A stretch of 64,000 nt of DNA from Candidatus Vallotiella hemipterorum (GCF_910593725.1 NZ_OU343031.1:434001-498000); one strand, 5' to 3'; counted from the stretch's first letter, positions 18,682-29,420 are shown. Translations and numbers: made by a program. Notes: generated by a model from the sequence alone, not told the origin.

Positions 18682-21435
18682 ATGACCACCGGTTTTCTGC
18701 AAAAAATATTTGGTAGTCGCAACCAGCGCCTGCTCAAACAGTATCAAAAGACCGTCTTAACGATCAATGCGATGGAGATGTGGATCGAAAAAATGACGGA
18801 CAAGCAATTATGCGCAAAAACTAACGAATTTAGGCAGCGTATAGCGGCCGGGGAGTTACTTAATAGACTGCTGCCAGAGGCATTTGCGGTGTGTCGAGAA
18901 GCGAGCCGCCGTGTGCTGAAGATGAGACACTTCGACGTACAGCTCATTGGCGGTATGGCTCTACACTATGGCAAGATTGCCGAAATGCGCACTGGCGAAG
19001 GCAAGACGCTAGTAGCTACGCTAGCAGCGTATCTGAATGCACTATCGGGAAGTGGTGTGCACGTAGTAACAGTCAATGACTATCTTGCTAGGCGCGATGC
19101 AGAATGGATGGGCCAGCTTTATAAATTCCTCGGATTATCTGTTGGGATTAATCTTTTGCACATGGGATACAGCCAGAAGCGAGAAGCTTACGCGTCAGAT
19201 ATCACATACGGCACGAATAATGAGTTCGGATTCGACTATCTGCGCGACAACATGGTTTACGAGCTAAATGATCGAGTGCAGCGTACTTTAAATTTTGCAA
19301 TTGTCGACGAAGTCGACTCAATCCTGATCGACGAAGCGCGTACGCCATTAATTATCTCTGGTCAGGCCGAGGATCACACTGAGTTATATCTTCAGATGAA
19401 TACCTTGCCACTTTTTTTAGAGTGTCAGATCGGTGAGGAACGGGCTGATGGTAGCGGAGTTGAGAAATCGGGCGACTATATTCTAGACGAAAAGACCCGC
19501 TCGGTATTCCTCACTGAATCGGGCCATGAAAAAGCCGAGAGACTCCTAGCTGAATGGGATCTTCTAAGTAATAAAGAAAGTCTTTATACACCACAGAATA
19601 TTGCACTGATGCATCATGTATATGCAGCACTACGTGCTCATACTTTATTCTTCCGCGATCAGCACTATGTTATACAGAACGACAAGGTGGTCATCGTTGA
19701 TGAATTTACCGGACGCTTAATGCCGGGACGACGCTGGTCAGACGGCCTCCACCAGGCTATAGAGGCAAAAGAGCATGTCAAGATTCAGCCGGAAAACCAG
19801 ACGCTGGCATCGATCACATTCCAGAATTACTTCCGTATGTATACTAAGCTATCTGGTATGACTGGCACGGCTGAGACTGAGGCATATGAGTTTAACGAGA
19901 TTTATGGACTTGAGACTATTATAGTTCCAACGAACCGGCCATCTAGGCGAACGGATTACCAGGACCAGATTTATAAGGTTGCGAAGGAGCGATATAATGC
20001 AGTGATTCGAGATATTCAAGACTGTTACAAACGCGGGCAGCCAGTGCTTGTTGGCACCACATCAATCGAAAATTCCGAGCTATTGTCGCATCTTCTTAAA
20101 AAAATTGGGCTGCCGCACGAGGTGCTTAACGCGAAGCAGCACGCGCGCGAGGCAGCAATTGTCGCCGAAGCAGGCCGCCCAAGGCATATAACGATTGCGA
20201 CCAACATGGCTGGCCGTGGAACCGATATAGTGCTCGGTGGAAATCCAGATAAGCAAGCATCACTTATCAAGGCTAATCCGTCAATAAGTGATAGCGAGAA
20301 GAAACATCGAGTCGGACAGATCTACGCAGAATGGCGGATGCTGAATGAACAGGTCAAGGCAACTGGTGGCCTGCATATTATTGGAACCGAACGGCACGAG
20401 TCGAGACGAATAGATAACCAGTTGCGCGGACGGTCTGGTCGGCAGAGTGACCCTGGTTCGTCGCGCTTCTACTTATCGCTCGAGGATCCTTTGCTGCGTA
20501 TCTTTGCTGGCGACCGCGTACGCGCAATTATGAATCGGCTTAAGATGCCGGAAGGCGAGGCAATTGAGGCTCGAATGATAACGCGCTCGATCGAATCAGC
20601 GCAACGCAAGGTCGAGGCTCGTAATTTCGATATCCGCAAGCAATTACTTGAATATGATGACGTCTCTAATGAACAGCGCAAGGTAATTTATCAACAACGT
20701 AACGAATTGTTGGAAGCCCAGGAGGTTCGCGAAACAATCATTGCCATGCGGCATAGTGTGCTTACTAAGCTAGTGCGCACCTATGTGCCGTCCGGTAGTA
20801 TAGAAGAACAGTGGGATATTAAAGCGCTTGAAGAAGCGTTGCGTAATGAGTGGTTGCCTGATCTTTTACTGCAAAAGATAATAAACAAGATGGATATAAG
20901 GGAAGCAGATGAGGTACTTGATGCAGTACTCTCGGAGAGTAGTAAAGTGTATGAAGCCAAGGTTATTCAGGTTGGCCGTCAGGAGTTCCGTAGTTTTGAG
21001 CGCTCAGTCATGCTTCATACTCTGGATGCACATTGGCGCGAACACCTAGCTGCACTCGAGCATCTGCGTCAGGGCATTCACTTACGTGGCTATGCACAGA
21101 AAAATCCAAAACAGGAATATAAGATTGAGGCATTCGAGCTTTTTTCGGCAATGCTGGACACAATCAAGTACGAAATAACGCATACTATAATGAATGTAAA
21201 AATTCAGACAGCAGAACAACCTAGGGATGCTTCTAAAGCATATAGAGAGCGGCGGATAGACTATTCAGGGAACACTAAATGCCGAACCGAAGATCTTATA
21301 ACTGATCTAGACTCCGACACCGGTAAATCGTCGATCGCTGCATGCAACAACTCTTATCTAAAAGTTAGCCGTAATGATCGCTGCTCGTGCGGCAGTGGTA
21401 AGAAGTATAAACAGTGCCATGGGCGACTTGTATGA
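18682..21435 (+). CDS. secA: Protein translocase ATPase SecA
   Basis: Motor ATPase that drives proteins through SecYEG. The 917-aa protein is full length. The Walker A motif (TGEGKT) ends at about residue 109 and [15 protein letters not shown] carries Walker B. The preprotein cross-linking domain, [14 protein letters not shown] in the second nucleotide-binding fold and the helical scaffold follow. The C-terminal zinc-binding tail [14 protein letters not shown], which docks SecB and phospholipid, is intact, although this tail is often lost in reduced genomes. The start ATG has no strong ribosome-binding site. Confidence 0.97.
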   Translation: MTTGFLQKIFGSRNQRLLKQYQKTVLTINAMEMWIEKMTDKQLCAKTNEFRQRIAAGELLNRLLPEAFAVCREASRRVLKMRHFDVQLIGGMALHYGKIAEMRTGEGKTLVATLAAYLNALSGSGVHVVTVNDYLARRDAEWMGQLYKFLGLSVGINLLHMGYSQKREAYASDITYGTNNEFGFDYLRDNMVYELNDRVQRTLNFAIVDEVDSILIDEARTPLIISGQAEDHTELYLQMNTLPLFLECQIGEERADGSGVEKSGDYILDEKTRSVFLTESGHEKAERLLAEWDLLSNKESLYTPQNIALMHHVYAALRAHTLFFRDQHYVIQNDKVVIVDEFTGRLMPGRRWSDGLHQAIEAKEHVKIQPENQTLASITFQNYFRMYTKLSGMTGTAETEAYEFNEIYGLETIIVPTNRPSRRTDYQDQIYKVAKERYNAVIRDIQDCYKRGQPVLVGTTSIENSELLSHLLKKIGLPHEVLNAKQHAREAAIVAEAGRPRHITIATNMAGRGTDIVLGGNPDKQASLIKANPSISDSEKKHRVGQIYAEWRMLNEQVKATGGLHIIGTERHESRRIDNQLRGRSGRQSDPGSSRFYLSLEDPLLRIFAGDRVRAIMNRLKMPEGEAIEARMITRSIESAQRKVEARNFDIRKQLLEYDDVSNEQRKVIYQQRNELLEAQEVRETIIAMRHSVLTKLVRTYVPSGSIEEQWDIKALEEALRNEWLPDLLLQKIINKMDIREADEVLDAVLSESSKVYEAKVIQVGRQEFRSFERSVMLHTLDAHWREHLAALEHLRQGIHLRGYAQKNPKQEYKIEAFELFSAMLDTIKYEITHTIMNVKIQTAEQPRDASKAYRERRIDYSGNTKCRTEDLITDLDSDTGKSSIAACNNSYLKVSRNDRCSCGSGKKYKQCHGRLV

Positions 21436-21464
21436 GGCGCTTTTTATGACTAGCGCTTTTAATT

Positions 21465-22600
21465 ACGGCCGTCAATTTTCCACTTTATTCTACTTGATTA
21501 ATCATGTATCGCCCTATATTGTACATATCTGGCTGAGCTGATGTTAATCTACTTACACCGAATCGTAAGAATGTACTAGTAATCGCTATTAATAGGGCTC
21601 AACTGTATCTAGCCGAATATTAAAGAGATGCTCAGAATATCTACAATACAAAGTCTAGGATATTAGCATACGAGGTCCAGGGCACATTCCCATAAGAGAG
21701 TTATACGGCGGAATTGCGTTAAAACCCACCACATCAGGTTCTGCCGCTCTCTTCTGAAGAGTTTCTTGTAGACCTATATACCCGATAAGAGTCTCAAGGC
21801 GGGATTACCTTAAGCTATTACGAGACTCACGTCTGTGCTAGGTGTACTGGTATATAGAGAGAGGCAAGGAAATTATGATAATAAATACGCAGCCTCAGTT
21901 TGGCTCACGGCAGCCCGAAGCTATTCGGAGGTCCAGGAAACCGGGATCAGCAAGGGCGCTCGAATTGATTAACCAAACATAGCGTGGCTATCATACTAGA
22001 ATCTTCGAAACTAACTCAGCAATCATCCAGGCTGAGCTGAATTTAAGGACGTAGCTGGCTAGCTTTAGTTATATACTATTGCAACGATGTATTAAAGAAT
22101 AACTCTTTCATTGTTATGGCGATTACTCGCTTAACGTTGTCGGTAATCACGCCTACGTAAAGTCCCGAATACCACGCGTTACATCATGCTTTAACTCAGC
22201 GGCGTACGAGAACTTTTAGATAATTTATTGCATGCAATAACGAGGGAGCAATAAAATTTATAACGGTGCATGTTAAATAAGGGCGAGATATTGCTAAATG
22301 TCAGCAGATACCACTCATACGACTAACCGATCGGCGTTAGTTAAAGCTGCGTTCTATACAGCCAATACAATCAAGTCGGACTCTAGCAGTAATTGGATGC
22401 GCCAGTATTTCTAATTGAGATGTAAAGAAAATAGACTGGTATTTGGATACCTGACTGGTACCAAAGACTGGTATACGCTAGGTCAGGAGATGGATGGTCT
22501 GCGCATAATTAAGCAAAGTAAAGTTATTATTCCAGCACGTTTAGAACATAGCAATGCTCAATGATACCTTCTCTGATTGCAGACATACAGGGTATGCACA
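21465..22600 (+). pseudogene. argJ: argJ pseudogene (ornithine acetyltransferase / N-acetylglutamate synthase)
   Basis: Directly after secA, where Burkholderia has argJ, conserved ArgJ blocks can be read in order on the + strand through stops and frameshifts. They are: the N-terminus AVNFP with the start codon changed to ACG (21465); PNRKNVLVIAI near 21570; TGISKGA..I.PN near 21930, including the region around the catalytic Thr; NEGAIKFITVHV near 22240; and EMDGLRIIKQSKVIIPAR near 22480. The order and spacing match a full-length gene of about 1.2 kb. It cannot encode a functional enzyme, so the arginine pathway is broken here unless the host or another gene supplies the step. Confidence 0.88.
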
Positions 22601-22869
22601 TACTAGATTAACTATTCACAATAAGTGTGAATAATTCATGAGACGCGCTTAGGTATCTATTAACCTCTCAAACACCCAAAAACCGATTACTATGTCTGGT
22701 ACCTGTAAAATTTCGATGATCAAAGCAAAGCTTGCGTCTCTGATAAGGATCAAAATAGCACACAATGTATATTGTGATAGAGTATCTTTGCTAAAAAGCA
22801 AGAAAGAAAGTCCAGATATAAAATTATGAAGGTATCCCTGGATAGAACTTAATGCAGTTAAGACTAACA

Positions 22870-23346
22870 ATGTCCCCCACATCCAATGCTACTCAAATCC
22901 TCTGTGCGGGCTGGCAGCATGATGTGTTGCAGATGCGTTCTGCCGCCCATACTATTGATGGACGAAAAATCACGGAGGTGGCCGTTGGTATAATGCTTCG
23001 TAAGGATAAGCGTTTCTTGCTCACGCAGCGCCCTCCCAGCAAGCCCTACGGGGGCTATTGGGAATTTCCAGGTGGCAAGCTAGGTACGGGTGAAAGTATT
23101 GAAGACGCATTAGCTCGGGAGCTACATGAAGAACTCGGTGTCTCAGTGATCAAGAGTATTCGTTGGCGGGTTCTCGAACACAATTACTCGAACGCTTGTG
23201 TGCGGTTGTTCTTCTACAAAGTGATTAAATGGAACGGTAATTTGAGCGGTCGAGAAGGACAAGCATTTATCTGGCAAACGCCGCCAATCGCAGTTGCACC
23301 ACTTCTACCTGGGATGTTAATAGTAATCGATTGGCTCACTGCTTAA
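22870..23346 (+). CDS. mutT: 8-oxo-dGTP diphosphatase MutT (Nudix hydrolase)
   Basis: Removes oxidised dGTP from the nucleotide pool. The Nudix box GGKLGTGESIEDALARELHE followed by ELGV fits GX5EX7REUXEEXGU. The core EVAVGIMLRKDKRFLLTQRP is typical, as is GREGQAFIW. I prefer ATG 22870; ATG 22852 is possible, and homologues vary here. The first 40 residues are not conserved, so the true start may even be near the KITEVAV segment. It follows the argJ pseudogene and faces the yacG pseudogene, as in Burkholderia. Confidence 0.9.
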   Translation: MSPTSNATQILCAGWQHDVLQMRSAAHTIDGRKITEVAVGIMLRKDKRFLLTQRPPSKPYGGYWEFPGGKLGTGESIEDALARELHEELGVSVIKSIRWRVLEHNYSNACVRLFFYKVIKWNGNLSGREGQAFIWQTPPIAVAPLLPGMLIVIDWLTA

Positions 23347-23349
23347 CAG

Positions 23350-23490
23350 GCGATTCTCGATGCTAACAACATATTTTCCGATTTCTCATGCACCGAGATC
23401 AATTTGCTTGCAGCGCTCAGAACAAAAAGGGCAGAACAGACTTTCTATTTCCACTCTACTGTCTCGCTACAAATCGGGAAGTTAATGAAA
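23350..23490 (-). pseudogene. yacG: yacG pseudogene (small zinc protein, DNA gyrase inhibitor family)
   Basis: Between mutT and zapD, where Burkholderia has yacG, the minus strand reads P-I-C-S-E-T-V-E-W-K (first zinc knuckle and the VEW motif). After a frameshift it reads FCPFCSERCKQIDLGA, the second zinc knuckle and family signature, then a TGA where Trp is expected. The downstream part (EIGKYVV) can still be followed. The two halves are in different frames, so the gene is broken. Confidence 0.85.
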
Positions 23491-23522
23491 GTTTCATAAT
23501 CGAAGAGAGTTTATTATCTGTA

Positions 23523-24278
23523 TTATAGGGTGCATAGTACCAGTTGGAATGGCACATCAACTTCAACTGTTCGAGGACGTGAGTCTCCCTCCTGCTCAGT
23601 AAAGCGTACCCATAACATATATTTGTTGGCGCTAGCCTCCGGGATAACACAGAGGTCTGGTGCTACACACACTCGCATTAATTGATAGATCCGTCTTGAT
23701 AACATTTGTTGATAACTACCATGCAGCGCTATGACCTTTGTTGCCTGCCCTGATTCACGCGCAAGACGTAATATAATTACTATCGCATCGCGTAGTGGCA
23801 TCAACGGTATTGCCCATCTCACAATATCTGCTCGGCGTTCTTCCGCAGTACGACGCTGCCATGCGTAATATGCTGGTAAATCGAAACGGCAAGTTGCGCC
23901 GGGAATAATAGCTCGACTTCGAATACTAGTGAGCCATTCATTATTAGCTATATTCTGTCCTGTTTTTCCTTGCATTTGTGAAAGACCGGCTAGACTTTTC
24001 TCGATTTGCGTGAGAATTATCTCTAGCGCATCCTGTTTAATCCCGGGGCTGCCTCGAAAAGATTCCAAGGTTTGGCGCTGGCGCTCGAGTTCCTTCATTA
24101 AATCCGACTTTAACTCGCTGCGACTCGTTACTTCGGTAATCTCAAAGAGTGTAGTGAGGGCAACATGATGTTCTCTCGGGTCTTCTCGCGCCAAGAAAAA
24201 CGTAAAACGATCAAATAGATCTTCAAGGCGTAATAGCGTTCGGATGCGCTCGTTGAGCGGATACTCGTATAGAATCAA
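23523..24278 (-). CDS. zapD: Cell division protein ZapD (YacF)
   Basis: FtsZ-binding protein that bundles protofilaments and stabilises the Z ring. The 251-aa protein has the typical start [24 protein letters not shown], the block [15 protein letters not shown], and the C-terminal beta-strand domain ([20 protein letters not shown]). Length matches the family. It lies between yacG and coaE in the conserved Burkholderia order, transcribed in the coaE-zapD direction. Confidence 0.92.
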   Translation of the reverse strand: MILYEYPLNERIRTLLRLEDLFDRFTFFLAREDPREHHVALTTLFEITEVTSRSELKSDLMKELERQRQTLESFRGSPGIKQDALEIILTQIEKSLAGLSQMQGKTGQNIANNEWLTSIRSRAIIPGATCRFDLPAYYAWQRRTAEERRADIVRWAIPLMPLRDAIVIILRLARESGQATKVIALHGSYQQMLSRRIYQLMRVCVAPDLCVIPEASANKYMLWVRFTEQEGDSRPRTVEVDVPFQLVLCTL

Positions 24279-24382
24279 GCGTAAGCGCCTTTCACTTTAG
24301 AATATACAACAGCGGAAGAAATGTTAGCATTATTCTAATGCGGCCGCATCTCTGTAGCAATTGTCTAGAAATTTTGACTGTC

Positions 24383-25015
24383 TTAAACATTACTTAGTAT
24401 GCGTCTTTGTAATGGAATACTACAGCGCGCTAGATACAAATAGAGCTGATGTAGCAATGCTATTTGAGGTAAGAGTGACCTGTTAATCTCATTAATAAGA
24501 ATATCATCAGCAACGGCGAGTCGTGTCTGTCGCGTAGCCTGAGATGCAATAATGGCTTGCACTTGTTTGCACGTAAAACTATTGCGCCGTATCACGTTCG
24601 CAACCTGCGTTTGCACAGCACAATCCACCACAAGAAAGCGATCGACACGTTTGCGCCAATTTCCTTCCTCAGCCAGTAACGGCACTACACAGATTACATA
24701 TGGGCCACTTATAGCTTGCATTTCGCGGTCCATCTCGATGCGGATTAGTGGATGCAGGATAGATTCAAGTAGTTGCTTTGCCTGCGCATTATTAAATACT
24801 AACTCGCGCATCTTCGTGCGGTTCATTGCTCCTTCTGTCGTGATGAAGGTGCTACCAAATTGCTCCCGAATGCTATGCATCGCTGTACCACCCGACGCAG
24901 TAACGCGATGTGCGATGAGATCGGTGTCCACGATTGGCACGCCATAGGCTGCGAAAGTATTGGCAACCGTTGTCTTGCCGCTGCCGATCCCGCCAGTGAG
25001 TCCAACTTTAAACAT
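24383..25015 (-). CDS. coaE: Dephospho-CoA kinase CoaE
   Basis: Last step of coenzyme A synthesis, phosphorylating the 3'-hydroxyl of dephospho-CoA. The P-loop GGIGSGKT is at residues 8-15 from the chosen start ATG 25015 (MFKVGLTGG); ATG 25021 is two codons earlier and less like homologues. VDTDLIAH, LHPLIR and VPLLAE follow the family pattern. The 210-aa length is normal. Upstream, where Burkholderia has the pilB-pilC-pilD genes, the DNA is gene-free. Confidence 0.95.
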   Translation of the reverse strand: MFKVGLTGGIGSGKTTVANTFAAYGVPIVDTDLIAHRVTASGGTAMHSIREQFGSTFITTEGAMNRTKMRELVFNNAQAKQLLESILHPLIRIEMDREMQAISGPYVICVVPLLAEEGNWRKRVDRFLVVDCAVQTQVANVIRRNSFTCKQVQAIIASQATRQTRLAVADDILINEINRSLLPQIALLHQLYLYLARCSIPLQRRILSNV

Positions 25016-25021
25016 TGTCAT

Positions 25022-26316
25022 CTCCTAATCAGCTGATCAAGCTGTATGTCGCTGAAAAGCGTAGGTCCTGCTAATCTAGACGGAGACGGATCCGGGTTAT
25101 TCTTTTTTAAGAACATTGGCTAAAGAAGATGGTGCTAAATCTAGTCATCGACCAACAGCGCGAAATAACTAGCATGACTTATAATAGCAAGTAAGTGTCA
25201 ACCTAACCATACACTTAATAGCAGCAAACCAACTGCTGGACGGCTCGCAGTAATACAACATACTTAGCCTCTACTATGATTAAAGATGTGTTTAGTACGC
25301 GATGTATATATTAATTAGCACCCCTCTAGAATAGAGGTAACGTTAGAGAATTGAGTGGAAGCTTAAGTTCGCAGATTAATAGCGCTGATTAAGAGTAGAG
25401 AAACGCGGCAGGCATTTTGCGGCGGGCTCTAGATATGCAGAGCCCGCCGCAAAATAGAAGGTCGTAAATATCATACCGGATGCCTAAATCAGTAAATAGC
25501 TCAATAGATCTATGTGCCACGCACTACACATCGACCGCGCAATGTACGTCCTAATGGCTGAATCTCTGTAATTAACGGCTGTATTGCTTCTTTAAATTTG
25601 TTCGGTTCTGGAATCTGTGGGCCGAGAGAGAATTTTTATTGAATTATGCGTATGCCGTAGTCAAGTAGTAAATGACCGGTCTATATAGAATAACTGGAGT
25701 AGTTTCCGTCTCACGGATCCTACTAATCTTAATGATGTTTAGGATCTTACCTCAGTAACGCTCGTAGGGTTATAGTTAAACCTAGGCTTGTGTAATAAGT
25801 TAATAGATACTCGTTTATCCTAGTAATTTGCAGCTAGGTATGTAGAGACGCCCGTACGGTATTCAATCCTAGTGCTATTGAATATAGATAATTGGGCAGT
25901 TCATCAAAGCCATGTAACGCAGCTGCTTTATGAAATACCGTGAATAGTAATCGACATACGGAATTTGGAAAACCTTATACTGAGGGAAATACGATGTACA
26001 ATCAGCTAACCTCCCTCTCCGATAGTAATAACGCACAGCACACCTTGCTTTGTATAAATATCCCGTTATACGAGTGCGTAGATAAATTATCCAGACGATT
26101 GATCTGATCTTCGATTTATAGCTACATCTATTATAAATACCGTCAAAAGTATGTAGAATCTTACAAACAGCAATAATCCGTACAATACTATTGACATCTC
26201 GATGGCACGAATAGCTCTATACAATTGGATATGCGTAGATGTTAAGGACTACACTTATGCGCACTGCTAGTGCAGCGTAAGCATCTTACTATTACACAGT
26301 CGTCAGTATATTAATA
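25022..26316. other. 1.3-kb gene-free stretch between coaE and the CorC-type gene
   Basis: No intact gene. In Burkholderia, type IV pilus or type II secretion genes (pilB, pilC, pilD) lie here, but I could not match their motifs on the minus strand. One unrecognised minus-strand stretch of about 40 codons (25635-25510) reads smoothly as LGPQIPEPNKFKEAIQPL, then ITEIQPLGRTLRGRCVVRGT before a stop, and may be a fragment of a lost gene. A strong GC-rich hairpin lies at 25414-25455. Confidence 0.6.
25414..25455. repeat. Hairpin with 17-bp perfect stem in spacer
   Basis: Arms 25414-25430 and 25439-25455 are exact reverse complements (ATTTTGCGGCGGGCTCT and its complement) with an 8-base loop. It is much more GC-rich than its surroundings. 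It has the shape of an intrinsic terminator with A/T flanks but follows no recognisable gene end. Confidence 0.9.
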
Positions 26317-27615
26317 CTACACTGCTGCGGTGTGTATAGAGTCTAGCTGACTTGGTCGGAATAGTTTCACTGTACGAATAGCTTGGTTATCAATCTGCAT
26401 AACCTGGATGCGTGTGTTGCTAATTACCAAACTCACATCGGCTTCCGGGATAGACTCTAGTAATTCTAGGATTAGCCCATTTAAAGTTTTAGGCCCGTCG
26501 AGTGGCAACCTCAAGCCAAGCCGACGATTTAGCTCTCTCAACGAAGTACCCCCTGTTACAATACATTCCCCTTGTGCATTCCAGCTATTTGCTATACCAC
26601 TTGGTATACGTGGCAATGTCGTCGTAAACTCGCCAATTAACTCCTTAATAATGTCCTCTAGCGTTACAAGCCCTTGGATTTCACCATATTCATTAACGAC
26701 TAGCGCCATTTGGTTCTGATTTTCTTGAAAGTATTGTAACTGTTGAAAAACAGGCGTGCCACTTGGAACAAAATATGGTTCTACAAGTAACTCTCTAAAT
26801 TTTTCACGTCTGAATTTTTGGTTCTGCAGAGCCGCAAGAATCTTACGCACATGAAGCATACCCAGAACACGGTCAATATCGCCTCGATAGACAACTAATT
26901 GATTGTGATAACAAGTTTCCAGCTGTTTAACGAGCTGATCAAATGGCATATTAAAATCTAGTGCCTCGATACGCTGTCTCGGGGTCATGACGTCATCGAC
27001 AGAGATGTTCTCCAGGTTGAACAGGTTAAGCAGAATACTTTTGTGCTTACTGGGTATAAAGTTACTCGATTCTAATACAACACTACGCCATTCTTCGTTA
27101 GACATGCGTAAATCGCGGCTCCTTTTCATATTGATGTGTAAAATGAATAGGATACTGTTGGTTAGCAGGTTTATAAACCAGATTAGAGGTCGAGCGATTG
27201 TAATAAGGGGCTTAATGACGAGACTTGCCGGCAACGCGATTTTCTCTGGAAAGGCTGCGCCGACAATTTTCGGTGTGATTTCGGCAAATACAATAATCAG
27301 GAATGCCACGATACCGGTGGTAATAGAAAGCACTGCACTATGATTTCGGAATGCGCGCAGTGCGATTGATGTAGTGAGAACTGGGATAATGACGTTTATC
27401 AGATTATTACCGATTAAGATCACACATAACAACTGGTCGGTATGAGCAAGCAAACGCTGCGTTGTTTTCGCACCCATCACCTCCTTAACCGCTAACTCTT
27501 TGAGTTGATGACGATTCAACGACATCATTGCAGTCTCTGAGATAGAAAAAAAGCCAGATATAAGCAACAGTATAACTACGGCGCCGATTTGCGCCCAAAG
27601 AGGAAGAATTTCCAC
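26317..27615 (-). CDS. CNNM/CorC-family membrane protein (HlyC/CorC, CorB-like)
   Basis: The 432-aa protein starts with a DUF21/CNNM membrane domain of about four hydrophobic segments (residues about 5-150). Two CBS domains follow: DDVMTPRQRIEALD near 210 and NQNQMALVVNEYGEIQGLVT near 300. A C-terminal CorC/HlyC domain begins near 335. This family is linked to Mg2+/Co2+ resistance or efflux; the old name hemolysin is misleading. Sequence shows the domains; the transported ion is inference. Position, near tRNA-Pro and ispB, matches Burkholderia. Confidence 0.88.
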   Translation of the reverse strand: MEILPLWAQIGAVVILLLISGFFSISETAMMSLNRHQLKELAVKEVMGAKTTQRLLAHTDQLLCVILIGNNLINVIIPVLTTSIALRAFRNHSAVLSITTGIVAFLIIVFAEITPKIVGAAFPEKIALPASLVIKPLITIARPLIWFINLLTNSILFILHINMKRSRDLRMSNEEWRSVVLESSNFIPSKHKSILLNLFNLENISVDDVMTPRQRIEALDFNMPFDQLVKQLETCYHNQLVVYRGDIDRVLGMLHVRKILAALQNQKFRREKFRELLVEPYFVPSGTPVFQQLQYFQENQNQMALVVNEYGEIQGLVTLEDIIKELIGEFTTTLPRIPSGIANSWNAQGECIVTGGTSLRELNRRLGLRLPLDGPKTLNGLILELLESIPEADVSLVISNTRIQVMQIDNQAIRTVKLFRPSQLDSIHTAAV

Positions 27616-28325
27616 ACTAAAAAGCCGGATGCCGACTAATAAACAATAAAATCAACTATATCAGGGTGTCGTCAAAGACCTCGGTCTAGTAGCTTACCGA
27701 GGGAGACTATTACTGTAAGTATTCTCGCGTTTTGTCCTCAGATTTATTAAGGATTGTGATAGCTTCCTCAGCCTTCGGCATATAAAGTAAGAGAGCGACC
27801 TATAAGACTGAGATGGCACATACTACAGCGTGACCAGAATTTACATGCAGATAGCGCCCCGCATATTATCTATATGCCTAACACTATTACATTATTTTTT
27901 AAGCATAGAAATAGTGCTGGCGCCTAGCTCTTAAGATTATTGTCATCCGCTCTGTCACTTTCTGGCTTATAAGAACAATAAAAAGCCTAAAATTGATTGG
28001 TAGATGAATATTGCCCACCACCACCACTTAACAAGTATTGTTAGTCATCGGTCGATCTAAAGATTAGATGGGATATTTTATATTCTTTGTTTAAATAAAA
28101 ATTGATTTTTTGATGTCCCGGTGTGATGACATAAAGTTTATAAAACATTCTATGTTTCTAGTTATAGCGCTGGCAGATATGAATGCTAATGCAATAAAAA
28201 TAGCAAAAATAACCACCTAGTCAGATTGAGAAGATATATTGCGACAAGACCCAAAAGCTATTTGGGCTCAACATACAAGATATTAGGTCCAAGTGTTCGG
28301 TGCATTAATAATCTTAGTGTAAATT
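27616..28325. other. 710-bp spacer between the CorC-type gene and tRNA-Pro
   Basis: AT-rich with no gene that I can support on either strand. A weak hairpin at about 28250-28271 (GACCCAAA..TTTGGGCTC) follows the tRNA on the minus strand and could be a relic terminator. Confidence 0.5.
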
Positions 28326-28402
28326 TGGTCGGGGTGAGAGGATTTGAACCTCTGGCCTCTACGTCCCGAACGTAGCGCTCTACCAGACTAAGCTACACCC
28401 CG
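28326..28402 (-). tRNA. tRNA-Pro (anticodon CGG)
   Basis: On the minus strand 77 bases fold as a cloverleaf. The acceptor stem CGGGGTG pairs with CACCCCG, the anticodon stem CTACG/CGTAG encloses TTCGGGA, and the T-loop arm reads GAGGTTCAAATCCTC. CCA is encoded (TGG on the + strand at 28326-28328). The anticodon CGG reads CCG codons, which the neighbouring genes use. The tRNA lies about 24 bases from the ispB pseudogene. Confidence 0.96.
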
Positions 28403-28425
28403 AATTAAATTAGTTTAGTATTTTT

Positions 28426-29420
28426 TTAGGACTGGCGAGACGCTGAGTAATTACATAATCCTAGCAGTGATTCTTTAAATTTGGAATCTGGAAATGCAAA
28501 AATAACTCATGCTACTGCCTGTGCTTCTACTTTAGGGCAGCATAAAGTGTAGTAAGATTCGCCAGACTAAGTGACAGCAGTAACAATAGTTTCGAACTGG
28601 TTGATGCTGCCGCGCTGGATTTCTTCCCGAGTTAATTACGCTTGCTTATCTATCTGTTCCGTGTTTAATTAGATCAGCGGTAGTGTTGGTTTTCCTTCTT
28701 ATAAGTCATCACCAGTATTCTGACCCATTGACTCGGAGGGGCGTGTCAGGCTAGTTATCTATAACCTAGCAGGCTAGTATAAATCGTTCGGCTAAACTCG
28801 GTGGCGTCAGTTTCTATGCCGGTATTACGCCAGCAATAACAGCTCTCCAGGCTAAGCTGCTACCTAGAGCAGCTTAGCCTATCTTATAGTAGACATACTA
28901 TGCGTGTAGCGCTCTTACTGTCTACATCTGAAATGCATATTAGTAACTAAAGTACTTCGCCTTCTGTTATCACGTTGGTAGTTCCAGATGGAATCTGCAT
29001 TACTCGTAAGTTATTGCATGCGACTCTCATCTGGGTTTGAAATGCAGGTGAATAGAATATAAGAACTCTCCGACGCGTACGCTAACAGCGTTCCGAATAA
29101 TGCATTCGCGGTTTTCTACCCCGTCTTAATGACGATTCGTCGACTATATGTGTCATAGAGTAATGTTGCTGTATAGGTCAAACTCAATGACCGCAGCCAG
29201 CTCATGCCAGTAGCCGCTGCAGTCTCCTAGTGAGTTTGCAATAAGTAATGGTAGAACGGGCGTAGGCGTTTGACACTAGCACTAATAATGTATTCGGCGA
29301 TTTAATTGATGAGAGCAACGTTAGATGTAAGATAAGTACGGATTACATGATTGACTTGTTGTATATCATCGACAATCAGACTGAGCATAGCCGCAGTGGA
29401 TAGAGAGTAGTGGCTATCAA
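28426..29420 (-). pseudogene. ispB: ispB pseudogene (octaprenyl diphosphate synthase)
   Basis: Divergent from rplU, as in Burkholderia. On the minus strand, blocks of a trans-polyprenyl diphosphate synthase follow in order through stops and frameshifts. They are: IVDDIQQVNHVIRTYL then TSNVALIN near 29380; KRLRP near 29270; HELAAVIEF and YTATLLYD near 29200; VDESSLRRGRK near 29140; AVIAGVIPA near 28835; NTGDDL.EGKPTLPLI near 28700; and FPDSKFKESLLGLCNYSASR at the end, with a stop at 28426. The enzyme makes the ubiquinone side chain. The hairpin at 28849-28880 replaces the segment before AVIAG. Confidence 0.92.
28849..28880. repeat. Hairpin with 13-bp perfect stem inside the ispB pseudogene
   Basis: Arms 28849-28861 and 28868-28880 are exact complements (AGGCTAAGCTGCT), with a 6-base loop. 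It occupies the place of the conserved K-T-A-K-L-F-E-A-A-A-Q-L-G block. That block's codons can naturally form an imperfect inverted repeat, so the perfect hairpin probably arose from it. Confidence 0.9.

Noticed and set aside
22433-22480. Three copies of GACTGGTA within 50 bases, considered as a CRISPR-like or regulatory repeat
   Set aside because: The repeats are only 8 bases, irregularly spaced and within the argJ relic; there are no spacers of regular length and no cas genes.
22649-22882. 77-codon minus-strand hydrophobic frame before mutT
   Set aside because: It overlaps the mutT start region, has no homologue I recognise and probably arose from AT-rich spacer DNA.
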